A DNA stretch of 64,000 bases, taken from contig OZ316894.1 of the NCBI GenBank assembly GCA_973895155.1, positions 8,618,001 to 8,682,000 of the forward strand, given 5' to 3'. Positions 13,983 to 24,650 of this stretch are shown one piece after another. Every line of letters begins with the position of its first letter. Positions within the stretch are counted from its first letter, which is position 1. The DNA is from Marsupella aquatica (Eukaryota; Marchantiophyta). The notes beneath the pieces were generated by a model. That model was not told where the DNA came from, made no database searches, and worked only from the letters and a program-made list of their open reading frames with translations. The position numbers were made by a program, and so were the translations under genes.

Positions 13983-14121
13983 TGTTATATCCCATGGTCA
14001 AGTCTAACCTAGACATTGAGTTAACCCATAACCTTAGGTAGTTACTCCAACCATAACTACCAACATGTATATATGTCCCTTGGAGGAATTGAATCTCACT
14101 TCTAGTGTGTAACATTCAACA
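13983..14121 (+). repeat. 3' LTR of the copia element
   Basis: It matches the 5' LTR apart from four substitutions and one inserted A, counted by eye. It starts TGTTATATCCC and ends CATTCAACA. Confidence 0.93.
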
Positions 14122-14126
14122 TGTAA
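14122..14126. other. Target-site duplication (right copy), TGTAA
   Basis: Identical to the five bases before the 5' LTR. Confidence 0.9.
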
Positions 14127-16465
14127 CAAATTTTGATTTCCATTGTACATACAAAGAGGATGCCCAAATGGATCACAACTAGTCATGCACTTCAATTGGC
14201 CTAGCAGATGGACCTTCATGAAACAACTCAAGACCACCAGAATATTATTATTCTTGTTTAGTTGTTATCAAGATATACTCTGACTTTGTATTTTTTAATT
14301 TGAAACACATGTACACTAAAAGTCAGTGTTTTACACTAGGATGCTTAAATATTCTTAAAATGTATAACAGAAAATTTGCCTTCCCACAACAATGACCCCA
14401 AAATTTGAAATTGATGCTTCCATGGACCACAAAGTTGGTCTTTGAAATCCCCCATGGACCTTTGAGTTTACTTGTAATAACTTGGTGCTAGAGGAGTAGG
14501 TAAGCCACACTTCCATCAAAGTGACTTTGCATTTTTGGTCATTTTGGTTGAGTTGGGGCAAATTCTGTAAAAGTAATTTTCATTGTGTCATTATGAAATA
14601 TTAGAGCTTGTCTCTTTTTTTATGTCTCCTCCTTCCCTAGTTGCCTTGCAGGTGAATAACTATACTTTATCCTAACACTCATAATCATCCAAATTATAAG
14701 CCCAAAATTCACATCGACCACCAAAATGAGCTCCACGTGAGCACCGTGTCCAACATGGAGGTACATCCGGGTTTCACTTTCACGAAATTCAAAATATGTG
14801 ATTATTAATAAAGCCCAATCATTTGATAATTATTTAATTATTGCGTGAGCGAACTCGGATGGCACCATCATATCGATAAGTCCATAACGGACTATCATCG
14901 TAAACAGAGCACCAACGGAAACTATGCCGTGTAGAATGTCTCCGACCTCAGATGCCGGTGGGCAGTCAGTGTACCGTAGTCACGCACGTAAGACGGTTTA
15001 GTACAAACCGTATGTCTTTGCTCTGTCTCCAATTCGACTCTGTAGACTCTACATTCTACAATGCTCCCAACGAAGCATTCGGAAACAGAGGAGGAGCTCT
15101 GGCCGGGGAAGCACCCTGATCACGCGAACGTTTCCCCAGGTCGATTCTGCGAGAGTGTGTGCACTTCTCCTCCGGTCAACGTTCGTTCTTCGTTCTCCTG
15201 GACTGGCTGGGCGGATTAATTTGAGCCTCTTCTTCTGTGCTGTCGGTGCTGAATCTCATCATGCGTTGTCAGCTCGATCTCGGTAAGGTTTGGTGTGGTG
15301 TGGTGTGGTGTGGTGTGGTGGGGCGCGGGTGTGGTTGTGTTGTGCACGCGTTAGTTCGTTTGTAGGATTGCTAAGTTACCGTCAAAGAAGGCGGAGATGT
15401 GAGCTATGAGAGAAAGAGAGAGGGAGAGAGATGCTAGGCAGTTTCATTTTCTTTCATCTTCAAACTCTCTCGCTGTGCTGAGTGATCTCGTGGACTTTGG
15501 ATAGCTTTGTTGGAATGTTGTCAGATAGAATGATCTCAATTGCCCAATCAGAACAGCTGGCTGGAGGGTGAAGTCATGGACTACCGTTGATTCTTTTGGA
15601 TGCTCATACCGAGAGCTTGTCATATGATAGTGCTATAAAATATGTAACCGCACATGTTGCTGAGCGCAGACTGATGTGTAATTGAATGTAAGTTACGTAT
15701 ACAATTGAGTTATGAATGTAAGTAATTGCAGTCCCTCATTGTTTGAACTCCCAGACACTGTCAACTCCCGAAAATTTGGTGAAGGTGGAATGCTTTTCCA
15801 TCGGCTTGGTTTGTAGGGATACTGAAAGAGACAACGAGTTTCGGCATGGATTGGGGTGGGGGGACGGTTTAACGTGTACGGTAAATAGTCCTCGCCTGTG
15901 AGTAATTGTGATGCTCAACCCAGAAGGCCTGCTGGTTAGGAGATACCATTTCTTTTGGCTGACGGTTGTGACTTCATTCTTTGCAGCACACTCCGCCTCT
16001 TGCTGCTGCTCAATTTGTGGGGACAGCTGTAGCCTTCCTCTGGGTCCGTGTAGATGAATTCAGGATTTCCAATTGCCTCCTGAAGTGTGACACCCCAAGC
16101 ATTGCCGAGCAACTTATCCGCAAAACGGTTGTACCAGGCTTGAATTAATGCCTCACGCATCGTAGATAGGAGGGCGAAGGAATTTGGTTTCTATCTTTAT
16201 AGTTGAAGCACAGATCGGAATGATCAAAAGGGACGAGGTCATTTGCTGAGTAAGAATTTGTGACAGCACCGGACGGGAAATGTTTGGTAGAAGAGTATAA
16301 AATGAAATTCTGTCATAGGATTTAGGCCTGCAATACAGGTAGTTTCGAAGAAACGTTTATGAATGCGACAGGACGCGGTAGGAGGAGTGAAGCATTTGTG
16401 GAATGGTAGAGCTAGACGTTTACCCGGGAGAGGATCCAGTTGCCTGATCAGGAATTTGAGGAGTC
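14127..16465. other. Intergenic / 5' flank of the next gene
   Basis: AT-rich to about 14870, then more GC-balanced. It contains a six-copy TGGTG array (15291-15320) and a GA-rich stretch (15410-15432). The last kilobase is the likely promoter and leader of the gene starting at 16466. No protein family is recognised in the short frames on either strand. Confidence 0.5.
15291..15320. repeat. TGGTG minisatellite, six copies
   Basis: Six perfect 5-bp units in tandem. Confidence 0.85.
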
Positions 16466-18165
16466 ATGGGAAACTGCCTGTCGACCAGCGACTATGTTAC
16501 TCCGAGGCCTTCCTTGTTGCTGCCGGATCCTTGTGGGCCGTCGACTTTCTCAGCTTCACGAAATTGGTTCATGTCCAACAATTTTAACGTCTATCAGGGT
16601 GTCGAAGACAATGCGGCTCTCTGGCTCTTTCTTCACGTGAAGGGAAGTCCCAACGGAGACAACGATTCGTATTTTGTCCTTGAGAATTTCTGGTACGCAA
16701 TCTTGTACCGTTGTGTTGTGAGGCTTTGGTCGTGAGATACAGAGCTGTACCTGATCTGTATACTTCCATGAGGTCCCACGCTGCATAGGATTATGTTCTG
16801 TTGGTTTTCTGGTCTGCAAAGCACGCTCTCAGACCTGGGTGTGCTCAATTCGGTCACATCATGCGATGCTCCACAAGTGACAGTGTGGAGTAGTTTTACA
16901 ACGAGGTCTATAGTCCAAATTCGATAGCTCTGCAGTTGCGTGACTCGAAGGCTCAAGCTCTATCCACTTGCTCTCCTCCGTTGAAAAGATAAGCAGGCAA
17001 CATGAAACCCAGCTTTTTTCAATAGGAAGTTATGAGAGTTTGTTCCGTGGTAACCCCCGTCGTGAGAAGCTCCCTAATCGCTCTCTCTGGCTCTAATAGC
17101 TTCAGCCACTGCAACAGAGCTGAATCAGTTTGTTCTCCTTTAAATGTGTCGTAGAGGCCCTCACTGTTGTTATGGGCAGTCGAAGTCTCGCATTAATCAT
17201 CCAGACAGTAGAGCTGGAATGCCCACAATTGCATTATGATAGCTTCTCGGGATTTCCAATTGTGTTTTAGTAGGAGGTTTGTGTCCTGATATTTACTTGT
17301 AAACTTGACGGGACTCAGACCAAGTCGGTAATATGTCGAGATTGTCAGACTGGCCGGGGAGGGAGAATGGATCTTTCTTGCAGGTCTAGAGATAAGGTTA
17401 CAGCTGCTCCATACTTCCTGTCCCATCTCTTCATGGTTACTTGTGGCGTTGAAGTTATTCGTTCCCTGTTTAGCTCACCACAAGTAGTTCTATGCCGATA
17501 TTGTGAAACTACTGGCCTTGTAGGCAAATGTACTAATAAATGATGTGTTCTCCAGGAGACCACCATTTTCAGAGGAAGGTGATGTAATATGCTGGTGTCA
17601 TTTGCCAGCTTATCAACGAAATCAGGCTTACCAGAGTTCTGGGTACGAGGAATACGGGATCTCACCAGACTTGGTCTCTGAAGTCTATTGGTCTGATACT
17701 CAATTCGCTGATGAGCCCAGTGCTGTTCCAATGGTGCACTGGAAGCGTAAGGAGTGGAGTTTCTCAGTGCGGCTAGGGTTTTACAGGGATCGGTACATGG
17801 AGGAACCTCTGGGTGTACTTGATATTTCCAGCAAAGGTTGGGTCATCAGGAAAACTGGTGGTCCTGGCAAGAGTTTTATCCAGCCAAAGAAGGAAGCTCG
17901 TGATGTTCGATATGTATTCAAAGATAAGCTTGGATTGCGGTTCCCAATCGAACTTGAAGCCGATTTAAAAGGGAACGTTTCATTTGAAAGTGGCCATTTC
18001 GGCTGTCTCGTGAGTCGTGAGCAGGGTTGGGCTGGTGACAAACGGGTTATTGTGACGACCAAAGCCGGCTATGATCCCAGCCTTGCGTTCTTGGTTTCGT
18101 TTGTCTGTTCGACTGTTCTCTCCCCAGACGATATTGCTACGAATTTGCGGCATTCTAAGCTTTGA
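16466..18165 (+). CDS. Predicted N-myristoylated protein, possibly LURP-one/tubby-like fold
   Basis: Two exons, 16466-16692 and 17556-18165. They join in phase 2 (TG|G = Trp) and give 278 aa. The start MGNCLS is a strong N-myristoylation signal with an adjacent Cys for palmitoylation, so the protein is likely on membranes such as the plasma membrane. It continues with alternating polar and aromatic strands (NNFNVYQGVEDN, LWLFLHVKG). Near the end come a basic segment (GDKRVIVTTK) and a hydrophobic helix (AGYDPSLAFLVSFVCSTVL). Strands followed by one late buried helix resemble the LURP-one/tubby C-terminal barrel, but I cannot name the family from motifs. Coding status is well supported by the long second exon, clean splice sites and phase. 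Function is unknown. The upstream ATG in another frame at 16440 would lose the MGNC start. Confidence 0.75.
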
Positions 18166-20334
18166 GTCGTGCTGCCTTTGCCTTCAAATTTTGGAGGGTG
18201 ATACAGAAGATAGCAGAGGTTTTCTGTACATCGCGCTCATATGCCAACTCTGGAAAGTAGTTTATCATTCATAGCAAACAGATCTGAACCCATCATACAG
18301 GGTAAGGATGAGACAGGTAAATGTAGACTAGCTTGGGCCTGTCATTCAACGTAATTTCTGTATGGACTGCAGGTTACGGGTGTGTAACCATTTTCGGAGG
18401 TACCTGCTATTCCCATAATCTCTTGCCCGGAAGTAACCTTTTTCCGGACACTAATGACGTACTATAATGGAGGTATGGGCAGGGGTTCTAGCCTGAACCC
18501 TGCTCCAAGAAATCTCAGAAAAGCTTCCCGGTTGCTGCCGGTCAAGGTTTCCCCACTTTCTGGTCACAGGATTACAGGCTAGTAACACCGCCATTATCCT
18601 AAACAGAATTGGTCCCATCTAGTTTTGAAACTGTTCTAAATTTAAGGTTGCATGTTCGCACAGGCTACAAGGTACTATTGCCACGGGGCGTTTATAATTA
18701 TGAGCAAACTGTGAATGCTGGAGACCAAAAGGCCTTTGCAATTGGAGACGGTAGACTTTGGTAGGTTACCTTGTACATAATATGAAATCGTCAGATTAGG
18801 GCAGCATTCTGCAAGCACATGGAATCTGACCAGTATTGAAACGTTTATTTACATCGATCGTGTGGTAGGGATGGCCTTTCGTCATGAAAGATCTTTTGCC
18901 GTGAAGTATCTTTGTCCTGTGACGGTTTTTTTCTGGGCTTTGCGAATGAGTGGTGGGATGGGAGACTGTTTTGGGGGGCTGGCTGAGATCGAATTCTACC
19001 GTGGTGCAATTTGTTCTGAGTACTTCCTGTTATAAACCTGGCTCCTATCCTGGCTGAATAGTAAATCAGCTCCTGTCTGCCCTCGACGATCACAGAAGGC
19101 AACGTGGTCATTTAGAATAATGTGAACAATACTTCAAACGGGGTGTCAGGCTCGTTCTCGTAAACTGAATTGCCACAGGTAGATGAACTGTGAAATCCTG
19201 TCTAGTGTCTATGCATAGCTCATCGGCGCACTTCACTGTCCCTCTAAAGAACATGCAGTACGCAATCTGGTCACTTGCAAGGTGAACAATACTTTCTCCT
19301 GCATGCCAAGCTTGTTCTCCCAAGCTAAGCTGCCAGATAGGAGGAGGCACGTGTCAAAATTAGGACCGTGCAGGAACCACCTATCATACTATTGCCTTGT
19401 GAAAGTGACGGTGGTAAGTGTTCTGGGGGAATTGTAGCCGTGTGTTATGAGCTTTCCAACTGAAATTACAAAAAATTGTTCCTAGTTCGAGTGACTCCTA
19501 AGACCTGTCATCAATTTCGATTTCATCTTTGTGTATTACTTTTACTCATCTTGGACACTTGTCGAAATATAAAAACATTACTGGCTTAGCAGGAAAGGAT
19601 ATGGGTTCCAACGATCACAACCAGTTGGCGCAATCTGGAATTATCATGTCCAACATTCGACCCTTTGAGACAAATTACACCTGGCAACTTAGCGACATTA
19701 CCTAAGAGCTTGTCCCCGTTATAAGTTGACGAGCACAAGCCTCATTCAGTTTCGTACCGAGCAAAAGTTTTTTCTCTGTTTTTTTATGTGGCTGACGATT
19801 GTCTTGTTTGTCCACAACGAAAATACTTTTTTGTCTAGCCCCCAAGGGCAGTGCCTGGGCAATGTGCACAACGCATATGAACTAATGATTTTCTTTGATG
19901 CTCGTTTGGAAGGTGCACGTTTGTTTCAAGGTCATCGAGTTGTATGGCGACGGCATCTCACAGCTCTTGTCCTTGCCAGCTTCCATTGAATGCAACAAAT
20001 GCGAGACGCATTTGCTGTGCAAGCCACGTTGAAAGCTTCTGATGCGATGTCTATTAGGAATTGTTTAGCAGGGTAAAAATACAAAAGGACTTCCCTCGTT
20101 ACACGAATACACCAAACACAACAAAATAGTCACTCTTGCTCAGTATTGAAATCACATGTACTGTACAAGGTTGATTGGTATCAAATGCTACACATTCTGA
20201 TTCAGTCGTTCCATGGATTCAAGCCTTCTAGAGGGACATGGCTATAGCTAAAATATCCTTCTCGACTGAGATAAGTCCGAACTAATCTATTTTTGAAAGA
20301 CAGGATTCAAGCCGCTTTCCATCAACCCGGTGGT
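18166..20334. other. Intergenic, no gene recognised
   Basis: Short frames only. Within 19120-19340 a segment beginning GTGAACAATACTT occurs twice about 160 bp apart (near 19121 and 19280), followed each time by similar, diverged sequence. This suggests an old duplication. Confidence 0.45.
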
Positions 20335-21531
20335 TTAGATTGGCTTGATTTTGAAATGCAAACCGATCAGTGAAAAGACGAAACATTTGAGATCCTGGAT
20401 CACACAATCAAAACTTGTGTGAGAACAATGTGCACAATTAATGAGGAAATACTGAAAGCAAATACGTAGAAGTATCCGAGGGCAAGGTCCATCAGACAGA
20501 CATCAGATATGTGGGAGTAACTTTGCGGCCAGCTCAACAACCGCAATCCATCATGACAGAGTGTCTTCGTGACGCACCTTAAGACTACAAATCCCTCCAT
20601 GTCTCTAACCGAGTAACATCCCGAATTATTTATCATCAGCTCTCATCTATAGGCAAAAGACTAAACAGCTCAGAAAATACCTGTACAAGGTAGTAGAAGA
20701 TTCGAAGTCCCTCTGGATCTTTGCTGCTTTGTACATCTAGGAGAGAGCCGATTTTGGAAGTCGTGAACGAAATGTGCTCATTCCCCATGACAATCTCAAG
20801 CTCCTGGCGCCCAATTCTGTCAGGCTCGGGCCAGTTGTTGTCATCTTCTTTCATTATCTATTCAAAAGAAACGGGGACTCGTTAGCACATCGGAAACAGC
20901 CAACTGTTCAGCTTCAGATTATCGACACTCTTTCCAATGATTCTTTCTTGATGCAGCTAAACCCTAGGAAAGACGAGAAAAGTGCACATGGTATGGCATT
21001 TCATTTCAAAGAGGAAGAGAAATGTGCGTAACGGCAAAACTTGAGAACCTCGACAAGTTCGTCCAGTGAAATCGATGGTTGGCATCATGAAAAAATAGTC
21101 TGTTCCAGTCTGCTCGGGGAGCCTCCCGCCTCCAAGCTAAAGCTCGCAACAAGCTCGTAAATCGAAACCAATTCTCAAGCAAACGCCGGCTCATTGATTT
21201 CTCACAAAAGTCATCACTCTTCATCATTACAAAATTGGAAAGGCGTTGTCATTTGACACAAATGCAGTTCCAACCCGAAAGCAGAAGAAGAAGGAGAAGA
21301 AGCGAAATACGCGCTTACCTCGCTGTCGGCAATGATGCGGCGGCATTCTCGCAGTGACGCTTGTGACAGATAGAGCTCCTTCCGGATGATCGTGTCGTTC
21401 TTGTAATTGGAGTTGTTGGCGTACCTAAGCTTTCCGTCGGGTCGAAACTCGAATTCCAAAAACTCGTGCCCGAATTTCCCCTTATGCCCCACGTAGTAGC
21501 GCACATAGAACTCGCCTGCCTCCTCCGCCAT
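20335..21531 (-). CDS. MAGO: MAGO nashi homologue, exon-junction-complex core
   Basis: Three exons in transcription order, 21531-21319, 20857-20681 and 20394-20335, all phase 0, giving 149 aa, the normal length. The protein starts [20 protein letters not shown], has [11 protein letters not shown] and [20 protein letters not shown], and ends LHFKIKPI. All are family landmarks. MAGO binds Y14 (RBM8A); together they lock eIF4A3 on spliced mRNA in the nucleus and cytoplasm. The region [15 protein letters not shown] differs slightly from the usual VYVSPAVL form of seed plants. The start at 21531 is fixed by homology; an upstream in-frame ATG would add about 21 unrelated residues. Confidence 0.97.
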
Positions 21532-22649
21532 GGTCCCGAAACAAAAGCTCCACTCGAACCGGTTGGGACAAGCAAAACCGTAGTAGTGAGGCAACCAACC
21601 CTAATGTGCAATTCTCTTGCTCGCTAAAATGAGTTTTGCGTTTCCCTCGCTGTAGAGGTCGAATGGAAGCCCACTACTCGGCACTTTACCGGGCCTACCG
21701 TTTACCGGGCCTACCGTAGGACTCCGTATACAGTTGGCACTTTACCGGGCCTACTGTAGGACTCTGTATAGAGTAGGGCGTCTCAAATATTGAAGAAAAA
21801 ACACCGGGGTGTCCCGCGATGCACTTGGGCACACCCAAACTGCGTATAGTCGGGCAGTGATATTTTGGGGCTCCTCGGATTTGAGAGAGGTCGCGACAAT
21901 GTGTGAAAATTGCAAGGTGTGTCAATGAACACACTGAAATTGCGTCCGCTCCTCGTAGCAGTTGGCCCTTAGTTTTGTTCATGACTCTGGGGCGTGACTT
22001 GATGGGCATCACATTTGGTGCCTGACCAGTTGGTCCCGCTGCCCCAAGTCACAATCCTCCCGGACGAGGTCATGTACTAAAATTCATTGTATTTTAGATG
22101 CCCTAGTGCAAATATGGCATGGAGTTACCAAGCAAAAAAGCCCGAGTGAGTTTTTGCACAACATTCAGTTCAGTTTGACATAGGAAAAGTCTGATCCGTC
22201 ACTATCTGCCACTTGCACTTTATTCTATTTCTCATTCAAATTTCATAATCCCCAGGCCAGGCTGGCCAAGGGGTTCCGTGGTTTCACATGGGGGTAATGC
22301 TTCATCACCTTGTCCACACATACAAAAGAAAAATTCAGGAAGGGTTTACTTTCTCTATATATCATTCTATTTCACGAGAGAGATTTATGGTTGTTTTGCA
22401 TGTCAATAACCCTTCAAATGTGGCCGTTTATGGATTTGTTGATAATATGCTGCTCTTACCCTCTAGTACGTGTTGTTTGCGCTAAGGAGACCGTGTCCCT
22501 GGTCTGTCATTACGTCTAGGATAATGACGGTCTGGTCGACTGTTACTGTCTAGGTCCACCTGGAGTTGCATGGAGTGGGGAGTGACTGATATCCTTTTTG
22601 AGTTTGTGTTTGTCCATGCGAGTTGCAATAGCGCCTTCAAGATAATTGA
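21532..22649. other. Intergenic / MAGO promoter region
   Basis: Contains the MAGO 5' flank and a short repeated segment at 21681-21775. No gene recognised. Confidence 0.5.
21681..21775. repeat. Interrupted short repeat (TTTACCGGGCCTAC units)
   Basis: TTTACCGGGCCTAC occurs three times. The last two copies are followed by nearly the same TGTAGGACTC-GTATA sequence. Confidence 0.75.
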
Positions 22650-23054
22650 GTTGCATACAGTCGAGTTGATAGAAGACTCTTGTGTGCTACAATCTTGACA
22701 GTAACTAGGTCTAAGAGTTTGGTCTCATTCTCTGAAGTACTAATGCCGATAGAACCCATGCATGCTGGATGTGAAGTCTTGGACCAAGCGATGGCGGACA
22801 TGAGTGGGGGGTATGCAGGTGAGTGAGAGGATGGGAAAGGACATTCCAAGACAGCCGGCAGAGCAATAACCAAAGTTGAAGAGCACTGAAGACTCTGATT
22901 TCTGTTAGTTGATGAGTTGATTGTTGGTGAGGATATGGATGTAGACAGTCCTGATCTATCAAATGTTTTTGATGAGTTATCCAGAGAGAGTGCAACACTC
23001 AATATCGTCACTGTTCTTGCCGAGAATCGTGTAAACATTCCTGACAATAAATAG
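22650..23054 (+). CDS. Candidate two-exon reading frame, C-terminal part, unknown protein
   Basis: A frame open from 22650 to a consensus donor (GCAG|GTGAGT) at 22818 joins in matching phase to an acceptor (CTGTTAG) at 22908. It stays open to a TAG at 23052-23054, with a 90-nt intron. The translation looks like real protein (SFSEVLMPIEPMHAGCEV, then an acidic DELIVGEDMDVDSPDL stretch and an ending RVNIPDNK). An in-frame stop precedes 22650, so the true 5' exon or start lies upstream and was not found. The opposite strand has a 175-codon frame here that I judge to be its shadow. It could be a fragment of a mobile-element gene. Confidence 0.35.
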
Positions 23055-23580
23055 ATTGAGAACACAGGGGCAATGAAGGTATGCATGCCAGGGCTGCGGG
23101 CGCTCCCTGGCCCTGGTTTAGCATATGCAGGGAAAGGAAATTCCCGATCATAAAGGACCGACATCTCAAGGGACCAAAGTCAAGGTCCAACAACATTCCC
23201 CTATACTATTAATCTCAAATCTTACAAGATCCAAATTGCAATGCGAAAGTAATTAGAATTTTTCTTGCAAGCAGCAAGAGTCAAAGCAATAATGTCAAGG
23301 TCAAGCACAACAAATCACTCAATGCCAATGAGACACATATTTTGAGCTAAAACATTACAAGCTGCGGCTAGTTTTCCTCTGTTGAAGTAGTCAACTTATT
23401 TTTGGCAAATGGCTGTAAAATATTATGAGCTATGGCAAAATTTCCTATGTTGACAACGACAGCTTGTTTTATGCAAATAGCAAGGGCCAGGAGTGAAGTC
23501 AATGTTGGGTGCTACGAGTAACACCCTAGCCGATGCAGCAGAACTTTTCAAGAAAGGCTTATGAATAAAGTAATACTCAC

Positions 23581-24025
23581 TTTCAACCGCTTCTTGCTTA
23601 GTCCTTCCTTTGCGCTTTTTTTGAGTGCAACAATGACAACCATCCAGGTTTTTGCAAATGCTGGATGAGAGTTTATATTGAAGTCTCTCTTAACTAGATT
23701 TGTCTGTTCTGTCAAAGACCTGATATCACTCGCTCTTCTGATGATCCGATTGAATCCATTACACATGTTCATTAGCGTGGATGAGGGATAAGGTGTCCCA
23801 TCCACCTAGCTTAACAACTCTAGAAAACAGGTTACTCAATAACTCATCGAGTTGCCTCAACGGCAAGTCTCCTAAAGCTATAGACATGTCCCAACCTAAC
23901 CCTTTCCTCAGGTCGTTAGCTCGCTTCGAGGCCCACTTATCATTGTTCTCTGAAGAAAGTCTCTCCTTTTCGTACGTCTTAGCTTGTAGTCCTTTGGGAA
24001 TGGCACTTGCTGTTATTGTTTTTAT
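23581..24025 (-). pseudogene. N-terminal half of a Crypton/DUF3504-like tyrosine recombinase
   Basis: Read on the minus strand, an open segment runs from an acceptor-like TATATCAG (upper edge 24025) to a consensus donor GTGAGT (lower edge 23581). It encodes AIPKGLQAKTYEKER and NDKWASKRANDLRKGLGW, then LPLRQLDELLSNLFSRVVKL, DGTPYPSSTLMNMCNG, NINSHPAFAKTW and LKKSAKEGLSKKRLK. The order (W-A-x(n)-F/W helix, L-x-x-L/F-x(n)-V, D-G-x-P-Y-P-x-x-T-L, then F/AF-x-x-x-(n)-K-x-x-x-x-G-x-x-K-K) is the SAM-like DNA-binding half of Crypton-type recombinases. A one-base offset near 23803-23810 breaks the frame between VVKL and DGTPYP. No catalytic half follows on this strand. Confidence 0.6.
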
Positions 24026-24062
24026 CTGATATATTTTTAATCTGACTTATAATCTATCTACT

Positions 24063-24370
24063 GTGATGATGAGCCCTCGGGGGTCTCACTACATGAAGGC
24101 CTCCCCATCACCTGCGACGTTTTTAGACCTCGGATCCCCTAAAATGTAAGACAAAAAATTAATTTTTTCAACCTCTATAAAGTTGGAATATTCTTGAAAT
24201 ATTCCAAAAATTTGGTTAGAAGTACCCTAATGTTCTTATAAGTATCAAAATTTGATTTAAATGACCCTATTGTTCTTCTGAAAAAATTCTTAAGTCTTCC
24301 ATTTAAACCAATAAAATGGTCATATCCTTCGTTGCACGTGATGTGCTAGTTTTGTGGAAATGAAACCCCC
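24063..24370 (+). repeat. Left terminal inverted repeat
   Basis: Aligns with the reverse complement of 26757-27044 with scattered substitutions and small indels. Similarity stops near GAAACCC. Confidence 0.75.
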
Positions 24371-24650
24371 GAGGATGAGCCAACAGACAAATTTGGATCA
24401 ATGGGACAACGTAGGAAGTTTTTGTAACGGTGAGCAAGCCATCTGGTTCATCTTGCAGTAATGTTAATTTTCCCGGTTCTGTACAAGGCCAAAGCATATA
24501 TAGTTTGGATTCTTATAAACTTTCGGTTGTGTTTTGTTGCAATTGGAAATACTAACAGAAGAACACAATAGAGCAATTTTGGCAGGTATCAACCATCAAG
24601 TGACATCAAGCCATGGATGCCAAAATATTTGGCATTTTTTTTCTTGTCAG

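Larger units (their letters stand above)
8282..14121 (+). mobile_element. Ty1/copia LTR retrotransposon, full-length but decayed
   Basis: The 5,840-bp element has short LTRs (8282-8419 and 13983-14121) that start TGTTATA and end CAACA, a 5-bp TGTAA target duplication, and a polypurine tract just before the 3' LTR. Domain order is gag with zinc knuckle, protease, integrase, reverse transcriptase, RNase H, which is the copia order. Reading frames are broken by many stops and shifts, so it is not autonomous. By eye the two LTRs differ at four substitutions and one single-base indel over about 138 positions. Confidence 0.95.

Noticed and set aside
22637-23196. 175-codon minus-strand open frame
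   Set aside because: Low-quality composition (Ser/Thr/Pro-rich, no motif). The plus strand of the same region has a better two-exon frame with proper splice sites.
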